Shown here in pieces: positions 1 through 11,396 of a stretch of DNA of 64,000 bases. Every line of letters starts with the position of its first letter. Position 1 is the stretch's first letter. A program made the position numbers and the translations under genes. The notes beneath the pieces were generated by a model. That model was given only the letters and a program-made list of their open reading frames with translations, did not search any database and was not told the DNA's origin. Source of the stretch: Cacajao melanocephalus (taxonomy: Eukaryota; Chordata; Mammalia; Primates; Pitheciidae); contig CAUYLG010039276.1 of NCBI GenBank assembly GCA_963573385.1, positions 50,534 through 114,533 on the forward strand, written 5' to 3'.

Positions 1-53
1 GTATTCACTGAATAGAAGCAGCAGGAGACCTGCAGAGTGAAGGGCGAGATCAA

Positions 54-77
54 GGTGGGCAGGCAGGCAGGCAGGCT
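54..77. repeat. Short (GGCA)n tandem repeat
   Basis: About five copies of the tetramer GGCA (written GGGCAGGCAGGC...) lie in otherwise unique sequence. This is an ordinary microsatellite seed with no sign of function. Confidence 0.8.
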
Positions 78-229
78 TTATGGGAGTGTACATGTAGCTT
101 CCTTTCAGTTTCCTTAGAAACAAATGAGAACAGTACTTTGAAACTCAATGCCTTAACTTCCATTTTAACAGTCTACTAAAGCAAGGATTAATTCTTCTTA
201 CATTTTAATCAGTAAAAATAATAGTGGTG

Positions 230-330
230 GCATTTAAGCTTTGGGCCTTTACCATGTGCTTGATATTGTGCCGAGCATTTCACAAATATTGTCTCCTGGA
301 ATCTTCATTTAAACCAAAGAGAAAGACTTT
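230..330 (-). mobile_element. Probable MIR/L2 fossil
   Basis: The wording 'ACCATGTGCTTGATATTGTG' followed by a decayed 'cacaaatattgtctcctgga' resembles the reverse complement of the MIR/L2 3' region (in the consensus, 'gtgccaggcactgt...'). It is short and degraded, so this is a weak call made from pattern only. Confidence 0.35.
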
Positions 331-464
331 CCTTTAAGGACTGGTACTGAATATCACCAGATCTCTGTGTGCCCATGATTGTGTATCCGCAGTAACTAAT
401 ATAATTTTACTTTCTGTCTTTTCGGTGTACCATTAATGGGGTTAAATATTATCTTGTTTTTTAA

Positions 465-757
465 TTTTTATTTATTTAAAATTATTTTTTGAGACACAGT
501 TCTGCTCTGTCACCAAGGCTGGAGTCGGGGGTGCGATCTTGGCTCATTGCAACCTGTGCCTTCTGGGTTCAGGCGATTCTCATGCCTCAGCCTCCTGTGT
601 GTCTGGGATTACTGGTGTGCATTAATGTCCAGCTAATTTTTATGTTTTTAGCAGACATGGGGTTTTGCCATGTTGGCCAGTCTGGTCTCAAACTTCTGGC
701 CTCAAATGATTCTCCTGCCTTGGCCTCCCAAATTGCTGGGATTATAGGCCTGGCTGA
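465..757 (-). mobile_element. Alu SINE, minus strand
   Basis: The reverse complement of a full dimeric Alu is readable: a T-rich tail, 'GAGACACAGTTCTGCTCTGTCA', the right arm, the middle 'AGCTAATTTTTATGTTTTTA', and the left arm ending in 'GGGATTATAGGCCTGGCTGA'. Flanks CTTGTTTTTTAA (453-464) and CTTGTCTTTTTAA (758-770) form a slightly decayed TSD. Many substitutions suggest an older (J or early S) copy. A 93-codon open frame over it is a by-product of Alu sequence and not a gene. Confidence 0.95.
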
Positions 758-1890
758 CTTGTCTTTTTAAAGCTACCTCATTGAGAATGAGCAAAGAAGT
801 TATGTTGGCATGTGGTCTCATTTTCCAGGCCTTTCCTGTGAAATGTTTTTCCCTCCGGGTCTTTGGCTCACCCAAGTGTAAAGTTTGGCAGTTCAGAGGG
901 TACCTTATGGGCTGTAAATGCAGGAAAACTTTACCTAGGGTAAATGACGTAGGACCTTGCTCCTGTGATCTCTCTGTCTGGGTGGATTGACCTTTTTAAA
1001 GAAATCTTAAACACAGACGAATCTCTTCTGATTATTAAATGAATATGCTCATTATTTTGATATTGGAAACTACAGAAAAGTACAAAGAAGTAAAAAAAAT
1101 CTCTTCTAATCTCATTACTGAGAGGAAACGTGTTAATATTAATGTTTTCTTCATTTTTCTTATGCATGCATTCATTCAGCAATATTAATTTCTGTGTACA
1201 TATTTATATGACATAATTAAGAGAGAATGTGCTTATTTATAAATTTGGGAAGGTACTAAGTGTACAGTTTTAAAAATAATTTTTGTTTTAAAATTCTGTG
1301 TTATAAAATGAACATTGTCTAAATGTTAAATACTTTTTTTCAAAATACTTTAAGGTTTTATGATAATCTCTAGATTGACTGTGTTATTTCTTCTTGTGGT
1401 TATTTTTGGATTGCTTTTCTCTGTATTGGCATTGCTGTATTGGTAATGCTAGCTTCTGAAGCACATAAACTGCCCCATTCTCAGTAGCCTGGTGCAAGAA
1501 GGAGTTATTTCTTATTCTCAGAAAAATCTAGCATGTTGTTCTTGGTCTGCCTTAGGAACCCAGGCTCCTTTTGTTGTTTCACTCTGCTGTCTTCCTCACA
1601 TGGCTCCCAAAGATGACCCGGAAAGTATGCCCATTCCAGCCACTCAAAAGGCAAAAAAACCATGGAGGACTGCATGTCGAAATTTGCATGGACTACATCA
1701 CTTCAGCGAAAAGTAATCACATGATCTCAACCAACTTCAAGGGTGGCTGGGAAATACAGTTTCAATCCATGCTTAGGAAAAAGAAGAAATGGGTTTGGTG
1801 ATCATGTAGCAGTCTCTTCTGAAAGTAGTGTTTAGAATCTTGAGAAAGTTTGTCTCTTCGCTTCAAGGTGTAGAAGAAACATGGGCTGTA
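758..1890. other. Mostly unique non-coding sequence
   Basis: No convincing gene is seen. Short open frames (60-85 codons) overlap on both strands and lack coding character. At about 1060-1190 the phrase 'CTACAGAAAAGTACAAAGAA' followed by 'CTCATTACTGAGAGGAAACG' resembles the 3'UTR wording of very old L1 (L1M/L1ME) copies. The rest is unremarkable AT-rich DNA. Confidence 0.5.
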
Positions 1891-1891
1891 C

Positions 1892-2065
1892 AGTTGGAAC
1901 AGAGCACTCATCCCAGCTCTACTTTGACTGATTACTTAAACCATAATTTACTGGACTATAAAATAGGGGCTAATAATACATACTTCAGGGAATGATCCAG
2001 ATAGCAACAAAGATAAATAAAACATATGCTTCACACAAATGAGGCACTCAACAAGTTCTCTTTCT
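1892..2065 (+). mobile_element. MIR SINE fossil, plus strand
   Basis: The MIR signature is readable although decayed: a core resembling 'cccagctctactttgactga', then 'GATTACTTAAACC', then 'TATAAAATAGGGGCTAATAA', ending near 'GGCACTCAACAAG'. In the consensus these are the 'gacttgggcaagttacttaacc', 'gtaaaatggggataataata' and 'gcgctcaataaatg' blocks. MIRs are tRNA-derived SINEs from early mammalian evolution. Confidence 0.7.
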
Positions 2066-3154
2066 TTTTTTCTTTCTTCTTTTTTGGGTTGAATTGAGCC
2101 AGTGTTTTTAGCTATTGTAAAGGAAATATAATAACAGCTATTAGAAACATCAACAGCAGATAAAATTTTTCAAACTTGCAATAACACCCGTGTGTGAAGC
2201 TACATTTTTATACGACTTGTCAGATGACTTGATAATGAATATATAATGACTTGCATACTGTTGGTTGATATTTTCTTGGTAGATGAAGATGTAATCAAAA
2301 GTTGCATAATTTTGAAAGAAAATGAGAATCATACTTTCTTTACATTTCAACAGAATAAATATTACGTATGGAATTATTCTTTTAAGATGCTACGCTATTC
2401 CCCAAGGTGATGTAACAGGCATTGGCAATGATTAACAGATGTTCATAAATAGTACTAAGGCTACACTTGAGTTTTCTAGGTTACGGACAAAAAAGTCAGG
2501 AAATGAATTGAGAAGGTTTGAAAGAGTTATGTTACTTGATCTACCGTAGGATGAAAATTGGGTAAGTAAAGAAGCTACCTTAATTATGTAAATTTTTTTC
2601 TTTCATTCAACATGGGACAAGCTAAGAGATTTGGGAGTCTGTTACTTCTCTCAAACTAAATGGGAGCCAAATATTAGAATTTTTTTTTTGTCTTCAGGCT
2701 TTTATTTGAGCAAATATACCAGTCCCTTCAGTGTGGGGAAGAGGAAACAGATGGGATGTGGATAACAGGGGAAACATAACAGTGCTAAAAGTATTTGATA
2801 TGCAAAAATCAAACTGTTCCCAGAGTCTTCATGTGCTAGATGTAGCACTGAAAAACAACTTTACATAAATATATATTTTCTTTGTAAATAACCTGTCCAT
2901 TAGCATCATAAACATGAGAAAACCTGGATCCCTTTGAGATACTCTTGCTCAGAATTTCTTACTACTGTTCCTTGTTTAGTGGATTCAGTTTTAACTCACT
3001 GTGGCATACACAGTCAGTTGTGTGTGATACAGTCACAGTTTGCCTTTTCCTCATTGTCCTCTCTTTGTGCCTGTTTCCCAGTGTGTGACACATCTGTTTC
3101 CTTCCTGGCTTCGCCCATGTTCTTTCTTCAGTAGTGCATCTTCTAACATGGTGA
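2066..3154. other. Unique non-coding stretch
   Basis: A short TTTC-rich pyrimidine run lies near 2059-2085. The remainder is AT-rich sequence in which I recognise no gene or repeat. A 66-codon open frame around 2934-3134 lies in a pyrimidine-rich tract and has no recognisable domain. Confidence 0.5.
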
Positions 3155-3372
3155 AGATGACTCTGGAGTTTGCCTTAAATTCAAATCCTCCATTTGCTCC
3201 ATGATAGCTGTACAACCCTAGGCAAGTTACTTGGCTCCTAGAACCCTCAGTTTCTTCATGTGTAAAATGGGCTTAGTAATAATGCTTCCTAGGAGAGCCA
3301 AGAGAGTGACATGAGGTCATGCCGTGTATAAGGTTTAGCAGAGTGCATACCCTAAAGTTTCCAATAATGGGT
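3155..3372 (+). mobile_element. MIR SINE, plus strand
   Basis: This is a clear MIR. It has 'CTGTACAACCCTAGGCAAGTTA' (only partly quoted: 'CCCTAGGCAAGTTACTTGGC'), then 'CAGTTTCTTCATGTGTAAAA', 'TGGGCTTAGTAATAATGC', and the 3' portion 'GTGACATGAGGTCATGCCGT' leading to 'TTTAGCAGAGTGC'. No TSD is visible, as expected at this age. Confidence 0.85.
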
Positions 3373-3479
3373 AGTGAGGATCATTATCATTGTCACGATC
3401 TCCCATTTGCTGTGGCTCAGCTTAACCAACACCTCTTCAGTGATGTCTTCGAGAAGGCATTGTGGGGGTATTTAAGAAA

Positions 3480-3665
3480 GTGGGCTATGGAAGAGACTGA
3501 GTTTGCTTGAAGCATAGTGCCACCCCTTTTTAGCTGTGTTGTAACTTCTCGAAGGCTCCATTTTCTCATCTGTAAAATAGGAGATGTCAGTAGTGTCTGC
3601 TCCTGGGTTTGGTGGGAGGAGTGATCCAGGCCTTAACAGTGTCTGGCTCATAGGACACATCAGTA
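3480..3665 (+). mobile_element. MIR SINE, plus strand
   Basis: 'TTTAGCTGTGTTGTAACTTC', 'CATTTTCTCATCTGTAAAAT', 'AGGAGATGTCAGTAGTGTCT' and 'AACAGTGTCTGGCTCATAGG' follow the order of MIR blocks. It lies about 110 bp from the previous MIR in the same orientation and is a separate copy. Confidence 0.85.
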
Positions 3666-5680
3666 GATGATGTGCTTTTTGCTGTTGTGGTAAATACTGT
3701 GTTCCATATCACAGCATACACTGGGTGGCGCAGGGGCTATAATTTAACCTGTTGGCTCTGTACCCAGAAAGAGGAAGCACATTTCTTATGATGTAGTTGT
3801 GATGTGACCTTTGCTATGATACTATGAAATATAGGTGTTTCCATAAATCTGGGCAGGTTTCAAGATTCATCGGGCATTTAAGCTTACGGTTTCTGTCAAG
3901 TCTAGGTGATCATCCCTATTGGTTTGCCTGGGACAGACATGAATACATCTGTTATTCCAGAACTGTTATTAACTGTAAACCCCTTTTATTCTCAAAGTTG
4001 TCTCCCTGTAAACAAAGTTTGTGGTTACTCGGATAACATTAAGGGTGACTCTTTGATAGCAGCTGTCTTTAACAGGAAGCCTGTTTTGTCGGAAAGAGTG
4101 AGAGCTTTAAATACTATTTTATCAATTCTTGCAGCTTTTAAATGAAGGATGAGCAAGAGAAGAAAAGGCCTTTGAGACAGTTTGGGATGACTATTGAGAA
4201 TGGGATACAGAAATAGATAGGGAGGATGAGGCTCGATTTGTTCCAGTACCAAAACTTTCCCATTCATCTTTGCATTCCTGGTACCTGAACCATAAGTATG
4301 AATTCTATTAGTGGTTACTGAATGGAAAAGTTAATAAGAGAAAAAGACATCCAGGAACCCTCCATCTAGACTAAAAGTTGCCAAGCAGGACTTCTAATGT
4401 ACATACCCAGTGGCTTTTCTCTAATGTCACTGGGTCATGTTTGTACGCTTTGTTTAAGGGAGAAGGTAAAACTAAGGAAGCAGCAGCCCTATGGGCAATG
4501 GGGGGAAGTTGGGAAATTATGAAGGGACACATCAACTTGGTGACTTTGCTTGTTGCCAGCTTTGTGTCCAAGGTTCTCTTCAGGCTCGTCCTCCTGTCTG
4601 ATGCCACAGAAGAGCTTTAGTTGAAAATTGGGGATGGTTAGGTCTGGTATTACCGGGCATGATTCTCCTTAGACAAAGACAGCTTCATCTTCTGTGGGTT
4701 TGCTCTGATCCTTGGCAGGTCGTGTTAACAAAAGTCCCTGGTCCGTAGTGGCTTTTCGTTCTATTTACATTGATGAGCTCTACTTTCAGTTGTAGGATCG
4801 TTGGATATGTGCTCATTTCAGTTTAAAGGTGTCACAAATATGCTAATCTCAGTCCCATTTTTGTCACTGCCTCCTCTACTTCTGGAAAAAAAAATCAGTA
4901 TTCTTCAGTATTAGACAGTAGCTCTCCATTTTTGCCAGTGTTGTGTTTGTTAAAAGTTAGGAGACTATAAGGAAACCATGAGAGGGCTCATGATATCATG
5001 GGCACACTGGGAAAAGGGATGCCTATTCCACTGTAGATGCTGGGTGGTCAGGGAAGCCTTCTTGGAAGAGGTGAAAACTACTTTTCCTTTCTGACTCATT
5101 ATTAAATTTAATACATTTAATGAACTGGGTTTTTTCTGACCCAGAATAGAAACCTTGGCCTTAACTTTCTTTCTTTCTCCTTGGTTCTCATGAAAATTAT
5201 CTTTCAAAATGATTAGCAAGAAATTGGCAATTCTAGCTTTAAACAGAGAAGTAATAACTGTGGTTATCTTACTGTTTGTGTGTAAAGCTAGCTACTTGTG
5301 TTGAGGATAAGAGAGAGTGGAAGTGTAGATGGCTGCTTTCTGAGATAGATCCTATAGACCAACCCTCAAGGGGTACTACTTAAAGTAAACCAAACCACTC
5401 CTTGCCTTTTAGGTCAGGAAACTTGTGGGTACTCACTCAGAGTTCCATCAAACTAACGAAGTTAGATGTTCATCAGCCAAACGTATCAGACTGATGTATG
5501 CACCAGCATGCCAGTGGCACATTTACAAAATGAGATGATTTTCTCATGACTAGCATGTTCAGATCTGCCATCCTTATGTCTTAGAAGACACACGCATCTT
5601 ATTTTACCTCTACGTAATTCTTTTCCTTTTCAAGACAAAGAACGTATTTCAACAAAATCTTAGCCTTTCATTTACTTATG
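3666..5680. other. Unique non-coding stretch, 2 kb
   Basis: No repeat family or gene is recognised. Open frames of 70-84 codons occur on both strands, including two overlapping antisense frames at 4371-4620. They show no domain, no codon-use signal and no transcript features, so they are treated as chance. Confidence 0.5.
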
Positions 5681-5840
5681 CTGTCATCAACTATTTAATC
5701 TGGTTCATGTGCTAGGTGGTAGAAAATACAATGGCGAAAATATTTTGAAAACTCAGTGTATCTGTAATAAACACTGTTAAGTGTTTATCCTGCCTTATCT
5801 CACTGAATCCCCATGTGCCTTTTCTGAGATATGCCATTGT
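5680..5840 (-). mobile_element. Probable L2/MIR fossils
   Basis: 'TTCATGTGCTAGGTGGTAGA' resembles a decayed L2 3' end in reverse ('gtgccaggcactgt...'). 'CTTATCTCACTGAATCCCCA' resembles a reversed MIR ('catttaatcctcacaac'). Both are fragmentary. Confidence 0.4.
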
Positions 5841-6168
<328 letters not shown>

Positions 6169-7150
6169 TAAAAGAATCATCTAAGAGGCCCAGGCACAAT
6201 GGAGCCTCTCAGAGTGCTAGAGAAAGAGTCATTGGCCTTTGCTTCCAAGCCCAAAGTTCAGGGACCAGGGCCTCCAGCATCGGAGCCACATTCATGAGGT
6301 TGCTCACCTTCACTTAGGACTCTGATCCATTTCTTCACACCCTCTTTCTCCTGAAGGTCAATTCAAAACACTCTAGACTGGGCAGACTCCCACCTGAGTG
6401 CTCCTTTCCTGCTTGAGGCCTGGGTGACATTCTGTGTCTTCCCTTCTTGGGGTGATTTTATTAGTTAAAACTCTCAGGAGCCCTGGTGCCTCCTCACCTC
6501 TATCTTAAATACTGCAAGCAGCCCCTGTTAGCTGAACAAGGAACTGGTCTGTTGTGTTTCACATTACAAAGGTATTCTCAATATAGAAACACACCTACTT
6601 TCACGATTCACTGCCTTTTAACTTCACAGTGGTTGGAGTTTAAAGGGGTCTTTTGTGAACATTGAAGTCCCTGAAGAAGTGGATAGCTAAAATTTTCCAC
6701 ATGACCAGTAGTATGGAACTATAACTAATGATCGAGAATGATACTTCCATTGCTTCTGTTTTAACTTTTGTAGCTAAAGGCTTGTAATTTCATACCACAC
6801 CAAGCAAATTTTTATTTGTTCAGCTTCCTTTGACTTAAGCAAAGTAGTTTTTGGGGGGCAGGAGGGTATTGCCATTGGAGTCTGATTTTGAGGTATTATT
6901 TCATTTGGAAAGACTGATAGAACTAAAAATCTGGTGTAATTTTTTTCTGGTTTTTAAAAAATTATGTCCAGCTAATTCTTAAACAATTAAACCCCTTTTG
7001 AACTTTTAATTTAAAACAGTATCAGTGATTGCTAAAAAGTCATCTATAGCTTTACTGTCTTACTGATTTTCACTTTCTGTTTTCAATAATAAAAATCTTT
7101 TACCCATCACAACAGAAGGTACCAGGCTAAGGGATTTTCTGAGCCTTTGG
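6169..7150. other. Unique non-coding stretch
   Basis: No gene or family is recognised in this roughly 1-kb stretch. It includes a somewhat GC-richer part at 6200-6500. Confidence 0.5.
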
Positions 7151-7640
7151 GTACCATTCAATTGGTATCTGGTAACATATGCAGAAAATAGTTTGGATAT
7201 TTGAGCTTGGTGAGGATGGAGAGTATAAGCAAACAAATTAGCAAATAATTGACAGATTGAGAAATGCTGTGACAGAAATATACAAGTCACATATTACTGA
7301 ATCACGTAGGACCTAGGATAGTCAAGGAAGGCGTCACTAAGGAGGTGATTTTAAGCTGGCCTGTGAGGGTGAAAGTAAGCCAGTCGTGAGGACTGGGATG
7401 GCTGTGTTTCAAGCACAGGTGACAGGAGAGACCGAGATCCTGAACTAGAAACAACTTTATCAATTTGATAAACAGAAAGGAGACCAATGAGAATAAAGTT
7501 TAGAGAAGGATAGTATGGTGAGGTCTGGCAAGTGGGTTAGAGCCCACATCATAAAAGGCTTTGTGCTCAGGTGAGTATATTAGATTTTACTCTAAGTGAA
7601 ATGGGAAGCTACCAAAAGGTTTTGATGAAACCCATGTCAA
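7150..7640 (-). mobile_element. L2-type LINE fossil, minus strand
   Basis: The order of phrases matches the reverse complement of a common L2-like consensus: an 'aggatggagagtataagcaa' block, 'GGAAGGCGTCACTAAGGAGG', 'CTTTGTGCTCAGGTGAGT', and 'TTTTACTCTAAGTGAAATGG' then 'GAAGCTACCAAAAGGTTTTG'. Equivalent fossils at 8.7, 12.7, 19.1 and 37.1 kb show the same wording. The family name is from memory; the shared wording is directly seen. Confidence 0.6.
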
Positions 7641-7644
7641 TTAG

Positions 7645-8043
7645 GTATTGCCTCAACAATGCTGGATAACAAACCATCCCCAAACTCAGGGAGTCATTTG
7701 TTCTTCCTCAAGTGTCTGCATATTGGTGGGTTGAGGTGGCCCTTGCTGGGCTTTGCTGCAAGCTGCAGGATGGGTCCAGATCTGTACCATGTGCCTCTTA
7801 TCCTCCTTGGACTTGTGGGCTATGTGGGGGTATAGTTTTCACAAGGAAATGGTCAGAATGCAAGAGAGCAAACCCATCTGCGTGTGTTTCAAACCCTTTG
7901 TTGCATCACATCTGCTAACATCCCGTTGTTGGAATCCAAAGACAAGGGGCCAGGGTCTCTAGTGGGAAGAACTGCATGGTCACTTGGAAAAGGTTGTGGA
8001 TCCAGATGAGGAATTGGGGCTAGTGATTTCTGCAATGACCTGA
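7645..8043 (-). mobile_element. MLT1-like MaLR LTR, minus strand
   Basis: 'TTAGGTATTGCCTCAACAAT' followed by 'CAAACCATCCCCAAACTCAG' resembles the reversed 3' end of MLT1 LTRs. 'TGTGCCTCTTATCCTCCTTG', 'GCAAGAGAGCAAACCC', 'GAAGAACTGCATGGTCACTT' and 'GGAATTGGGGC' follow in order. The two 68-69 codon open frames over it have no meaning as genes. No internal viral genes are present. Confidence 0.6.
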
Positions 8044-8564
8044 TCTTATGTGGGAAGTAAAAAAGTTCCTCTTTAAAGTTTCCTTTCTTGTTAAAGACTA
8101 AATCATAAGTGTGCTAATAACTCTTTGTTAAGCCCTATCCTATGTAGCTGTTAGACATGTCATGCTTACAGGTATGTAGTATATTCTGTGTACTTGTACT
8201 TTAAGCAAGATACCTGTGCTGGATGTGCTCGCAGGCATGTTTCAGCTCTCCATTGCTTTTACCTGTTTAGAAAAGTTTTAAGTTATTAGCCAATTGGGTT
8301 TTAGTTTAAATTGTGAGGTCTGGCTCCAGTTAATGGAGATCAGACACAGCAATAAGGACAACCCCAAATGCATAAGGGATAAATATGTGTGCTTTCCTTT
8401 GTTCATTGTACTCTTCTGGCAAAATGGCTAGTGAGAGTACCTTTCCTGCAGTCCAGGAAGTAGAAATTGCATTGCTGAAAAATCCTTTGTCTCAGTGCTA
8501 ATTTTTCTTTGTGGCACCAAGCATTTGTTTCCAACATCTTATCTAATAAAAAGTTCACCATAGA

Positions 8565-8665
8565 CTAGGGTGCCCTCAATTGCCCAAAAATGAGGCATTT
8601 TCTGAACATGAGACTTTCAGTGCTAAAATTGAGGAGGTCTAAGGCAAACCAGGATGAGTCAGTTA
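8565..8665. mobile_element. Possible DNA-transposon fragment
   Basis: 'CTAGGGTGCCCTCAATTGCC' and 'AAACATGAGACTTTCAG'-like text ending 'GGCAAACCAGGATGAGTC' resemble a non-autonomous DNA transposon with 'AGGGTGACC' termini. Only fragments match and no terminal inverted repeat or TSD can be shown. Confidence 0.3.
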
Positions 8666-8689
8666 TGCTATCGACTGTCCTGTGGTAAA

Positions 8690-8910
8690 TGGGTTAATGG
8701 GGCTGCAAGAGAAGTGAGAAAGAGATCAGCTGTTGTTGTGATCTTCCAAGTGAGAGAAGACGGTGGTGTGAATGAGAGGTTTACACAGGAGATGTAGTGG
8801 GGTGAATATCTTTGTGATGTGTTTTGGATGGGTAGCTCAGGACTTGTTGATGTTTGGAATGTGGTAGATGAAGAAAGGCATTGAGGATGTGTTAGACCAA
8901 TTGGATATGC
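8690..8910 (-). mobile_element. L2-type LINE fossil, minus strand
   Basis: 'GAGAAAGAGATCAGCTGTTG', 'GTGAGAGAAGACGGTGGTG', 'GATGTGTTTTGGATGGGTAG' and 'TTGTTGATGTTTGGAATGTG' follow the consensus of the same L2-like repeat seen at 7.2-7.6 kb, at a different internal position. Confidence 0.5.
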
Positions 8911-8978
8911 TATTTGCTGGAGTATGATAGTATGAATAACCTATAGGGTAAAATAACAACTTTTAATTATTATTGCAG

Positions 8979-9154
8979 GAGTATAATAGCAAGCCACTAT
9001 TTGCAAATACATTATATATTATAGACATGGAATGTGGTATTTGTCTTCAAAACCATGTTAAAGAAATTGATGGAATAAATGTGGAGGTTGCCTTATATCC
9101 ACCTGGACCTATAGTAGTGTACAGAAATTGTATCAGAAAAAATGGTTATCACTA
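8979..9154 (+). other. Open frame behind a splice-acceptor-like AG
   Basis: A frame stays open for about 58 codons after TTTAATTATTATTGCAG and stops at a TAA (9153-9155). The only ATG is internal (about 9027). The peptide contains MECGIC, then KEIDGINVEVAL, then IVVYRN. This loosely resembles the metal-binding HMA pattern (CxxC, then a GI/GV turn and two beta-strand-like stretches), but the helix between them would be too short. No repeat is recognised here. I cannot name a gene; it may equally be chance or an old pseudogene fragment. Confidence 0.25.
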
Positions 9155-9357
9155 ACAAAAGTAATTTTCCTAATAGTATTCGTTGGCTGCCTAGGCTCAC
9201 CATAGTGGTTTACTTCTATAGTAAACAAGGAAGCCATGAACATTGGGAAATGAGTGTATTTTCTTCATTTTGATTTGTCAAGGGCTAACCCATCAGAATT
9301 TACAGTTTATAATTACATTGTGAGTTTTTCTATATAGTATTGTGGGGTGACAGTGTA

Positions 9358-9432
9358 CCTGGTGTGGTAGAAAGAATATTTGAGTAGGATTTAGAAGGTC
9401 TGGATTTGAGTTGCGGTTTTGACATTTGGTAT
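9358..9432 (+). mobile_element. MIR fragment, plus strand
   Basis: 'GTGGTAGAAAGAATATTTGA' then 'AGAAGGTCTGGATTTGAGTT' matches the MIR 5' half ('gtagttaagagc...ctggattcgaatc'). Confidence 0.55.
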
Positions 9433-9589
9433 TTTTATTTTGAGGGTGTCGGAGTTACATATGCTAATGATTAGATAGTACCAATTTCTTTTCCCATTTG
9501 TTGAGTTGATATCTTGAATAACAAGGAGGACCTATTCCCCAGGCTGTTTGGGGATGCTGGTTGAATTAATATTGAATTAACACCTGTTC

Positions 9590-9765
9590 ATATGTGGGGA
9601 ATGCCAGTGAATACTTTTGTAACCTTGAATATCTTGCTTGGCATATCTAGGCTCGTTTTCTTTCTTTATGAACTGGGAATAACAATTCAGGGATACTGTG
9701 AAGAGATATCATATGAGAGACTGTATACAAAGCTGCTTCAAGAGGATTTATCAATAAGATCTTCT
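9590..9765 (+). mobile_element. MIR fragment, plus strand
   Basis: 'CTTGAATATCTTGCTTGGCA' then 'CTCGTTTTCTTTCTTTATGA' then 'CTGGGAATAACAATTCAGGG' then 'GATACTGTGAAGAGATATCA' reproduces MIR blocks with heavy decay. The 85-codon frame over it is fortuitous. Confidence 0.6.
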
Positions 9766-9929
9766 TTCTTTTCTACTAGGATAGTGAGTTGCCAGGCCTG
9801 GATTCACATTAGCTTTATTTGTGTCATTTGTTTGGCCTTGTGCCCTTGAATATGCTAATGATGAACACAGATTTGTCGAAGGGCTGGCTGATCAAGTGTC
9901 AAGTTCCTGGCAGTTCTTTACTCTGTCCT

Positions 9930-10200
9930 TTACATCTGAATCATTGGCTGCCTCCACAAAGCCAGACCTTCTGGGTTCTAAATACTTTTCTTCTAATTTT
10001 CCAGCATGAGATCTTGGGCAAGCTTCTTTTAACTTTCCTGTGTCTTAGTTTCCCCATCTACAAAAGGAACTAATACTATTTCTTAAATCAGATTGTTGCT
10101 GGGTCCTCATTAAATTAACAAATATAACTCAGATTAGTGTATGGAAATTAGTCAATAAAAATGACAATAAATGTTAGCTGTTTTATTATTATTGATGTTA
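9930..10200 (+). mobile_element. MIR SINE, plus strand
   Basis: The MIR order is complete here: 'CCTTCTGGGTTCTAAATACT', 'GATCTTGGGCAAGCTTCTTT', 'CTTAGTTTCCCCATCTACAA', 'GGAACTAATACTATTTCTTA', 'GATTGTTGCTGGGTCCTCAT', and a 3' end with 'AATAAATGTTAGCTGTTTTA'. It is one of the better preserved MIRs in the window. Overlapping open frames of 62-84 codons are by-products. Confidence 0.85.
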
Positions 10201-10405
10201 TTATTTACACGTAGGTCTCCGGCTGCATTTACTTGATTTGCAGACTTGAGAGACAAGGTAGAACTATTTAGTTTTATAGAAAATTGGAAAGTTCTGATAT
10301 GATGAACTCTAAAGGGGAATGTGATACAGATTTCTATTATTTATTTTTAGGCGGTTTATAATTTTTCTACAGTGACTAGTGTACCCCATGTGATAGATCT
10401 AATGC

Positions 10406-10766
10406 ATTGTCATATTAGTCCGTTTTTATGCTGCTGATAGAGACATACCTGAGACTGGGAAGATAAAAACGTTTAATTGGACTTACAGTTCCACATGGCT
10501 GGGAAGGTCTCTGAATCATGGTGGGACATGAAAGGCACTTCTTACATGGTGGCAGCAAGAGAAAATGAGGAAGAAGCAAAAGCAGAAGCACCTGATAAAC
10601 CCATCAGATCTCATGACACTTATTCGCTATAATGAGAATAGCATGGGAAAGACTGGCCCGCATGATTCAATTACCCCTCTCAGGTCCCTCCTACAACACA
10701 GAAATTCTGGGAAATACAGTTCAAGTTGAGATTTGGATAGGGACACAGCCAAACTATATCAATTGT
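10406..10766 (-). mobile_element. THE1/MST-type solo LTR with 5-bp TSD
   Basis: The reverse complement of a THE1/MST LTR of the ERVL-MaLR group is seen. It starts 'TATTAGTCCGTTTTTATGCT', has 'ATACCTGAGACTGGGAAGAT', a 'catggtggcagcaagagaaa' block and 'CAGCCAAACTATATCA' at the end. ATTGT repeats at 10406-10410 and 10762-10766 fit the 5-bp duplication of this group. It is a solo LTR with no internal genes beside it. Confidence 0.9.
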
Positions 10767-11335
10767 GAAAAAGGGTTTTGACTTTTTGAATCTTAGTCCG
10801 TTGAAATCTCGTTCTGTTTTTCCTTGCCCTGCAGAGCCTGTTTTATCTACTGCTGCACCCTAACCTGCCTCCTCACTCGTTTTGCATTTCTCATTGTTTG
10901 TCCTAGCTTTTTTGTATGCAGTGTTTGTGCTCTTGATTTATTAAATCTCTGAGATCATCCTTTCTCTGGAATGGGAGGAAAGGCTTCTGGACAGACAGCT
11001 GGAGAGATCTAGAACAGCCCCAGGGGTATACTTCTTGTTCAGTTCATTCCAGCAACCTATTAGAGATCAATAAATGCATAGCCCTGGTGCATATTATGTA
11101 CTTTTCCAGGAAAACAGGTCAGTATTCAATAGGCTAAATAGAAGACAAGAATTTTTTAGTTGGCACATCTCTATAAATATAAATAATTCGAAAAGGTTTT
11201 TTTTAAACTTTAAAACATTTTGTTAAAGAACTGTTTCTTAATGTCTAAAGTGTTAGACAGTTGGACGTCTTTTCCTTCTGGAAAGATGTGAAACTTTGTA
11301 GAATGGAGAAGAAATATAAAGAGTACTTAACACTA
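10767..11335. other. Unique non-coding stretch
   Basis: No repeat or gene is recognised between the two MaLR LTRs apart from ordinary AT-rich sequence. Confidence 0.5.
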
Positions 11336-11362
11336 AAAAAACAAAACAACAACAACAACAAA
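11336..11362. repeat. (AAC)n microsatellite
   Basis: A short A-rich AAC run (CAACAACAACAACAAC) lies directly upstream of the next LTR. It may be the remnant of a poly-A tail. Confidence 0.8.
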
Positions 11363-11396
11363 AAGCAGTGAAAAGCCAAACCCTGTTGTGTTAGTC

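Noticed and set aside
489..770. 93-codon frame reading like a protein with repeated '[12 protein letters not shown]'-type text
   Set aside because: It lies wholly inside a reversed Alu; this peptide wording is typical of translated Alu. The same applies to frames at 16143, 22743, 30634, 35321, 40168-40476, 55596 and 58914.
4371..4620. Antisense pair of 78- and 80-codon frames
   Set aside because: Opposing frames of similar length are common where one strand avoids stops; there is no domain and no splice or polyadenylation signals.
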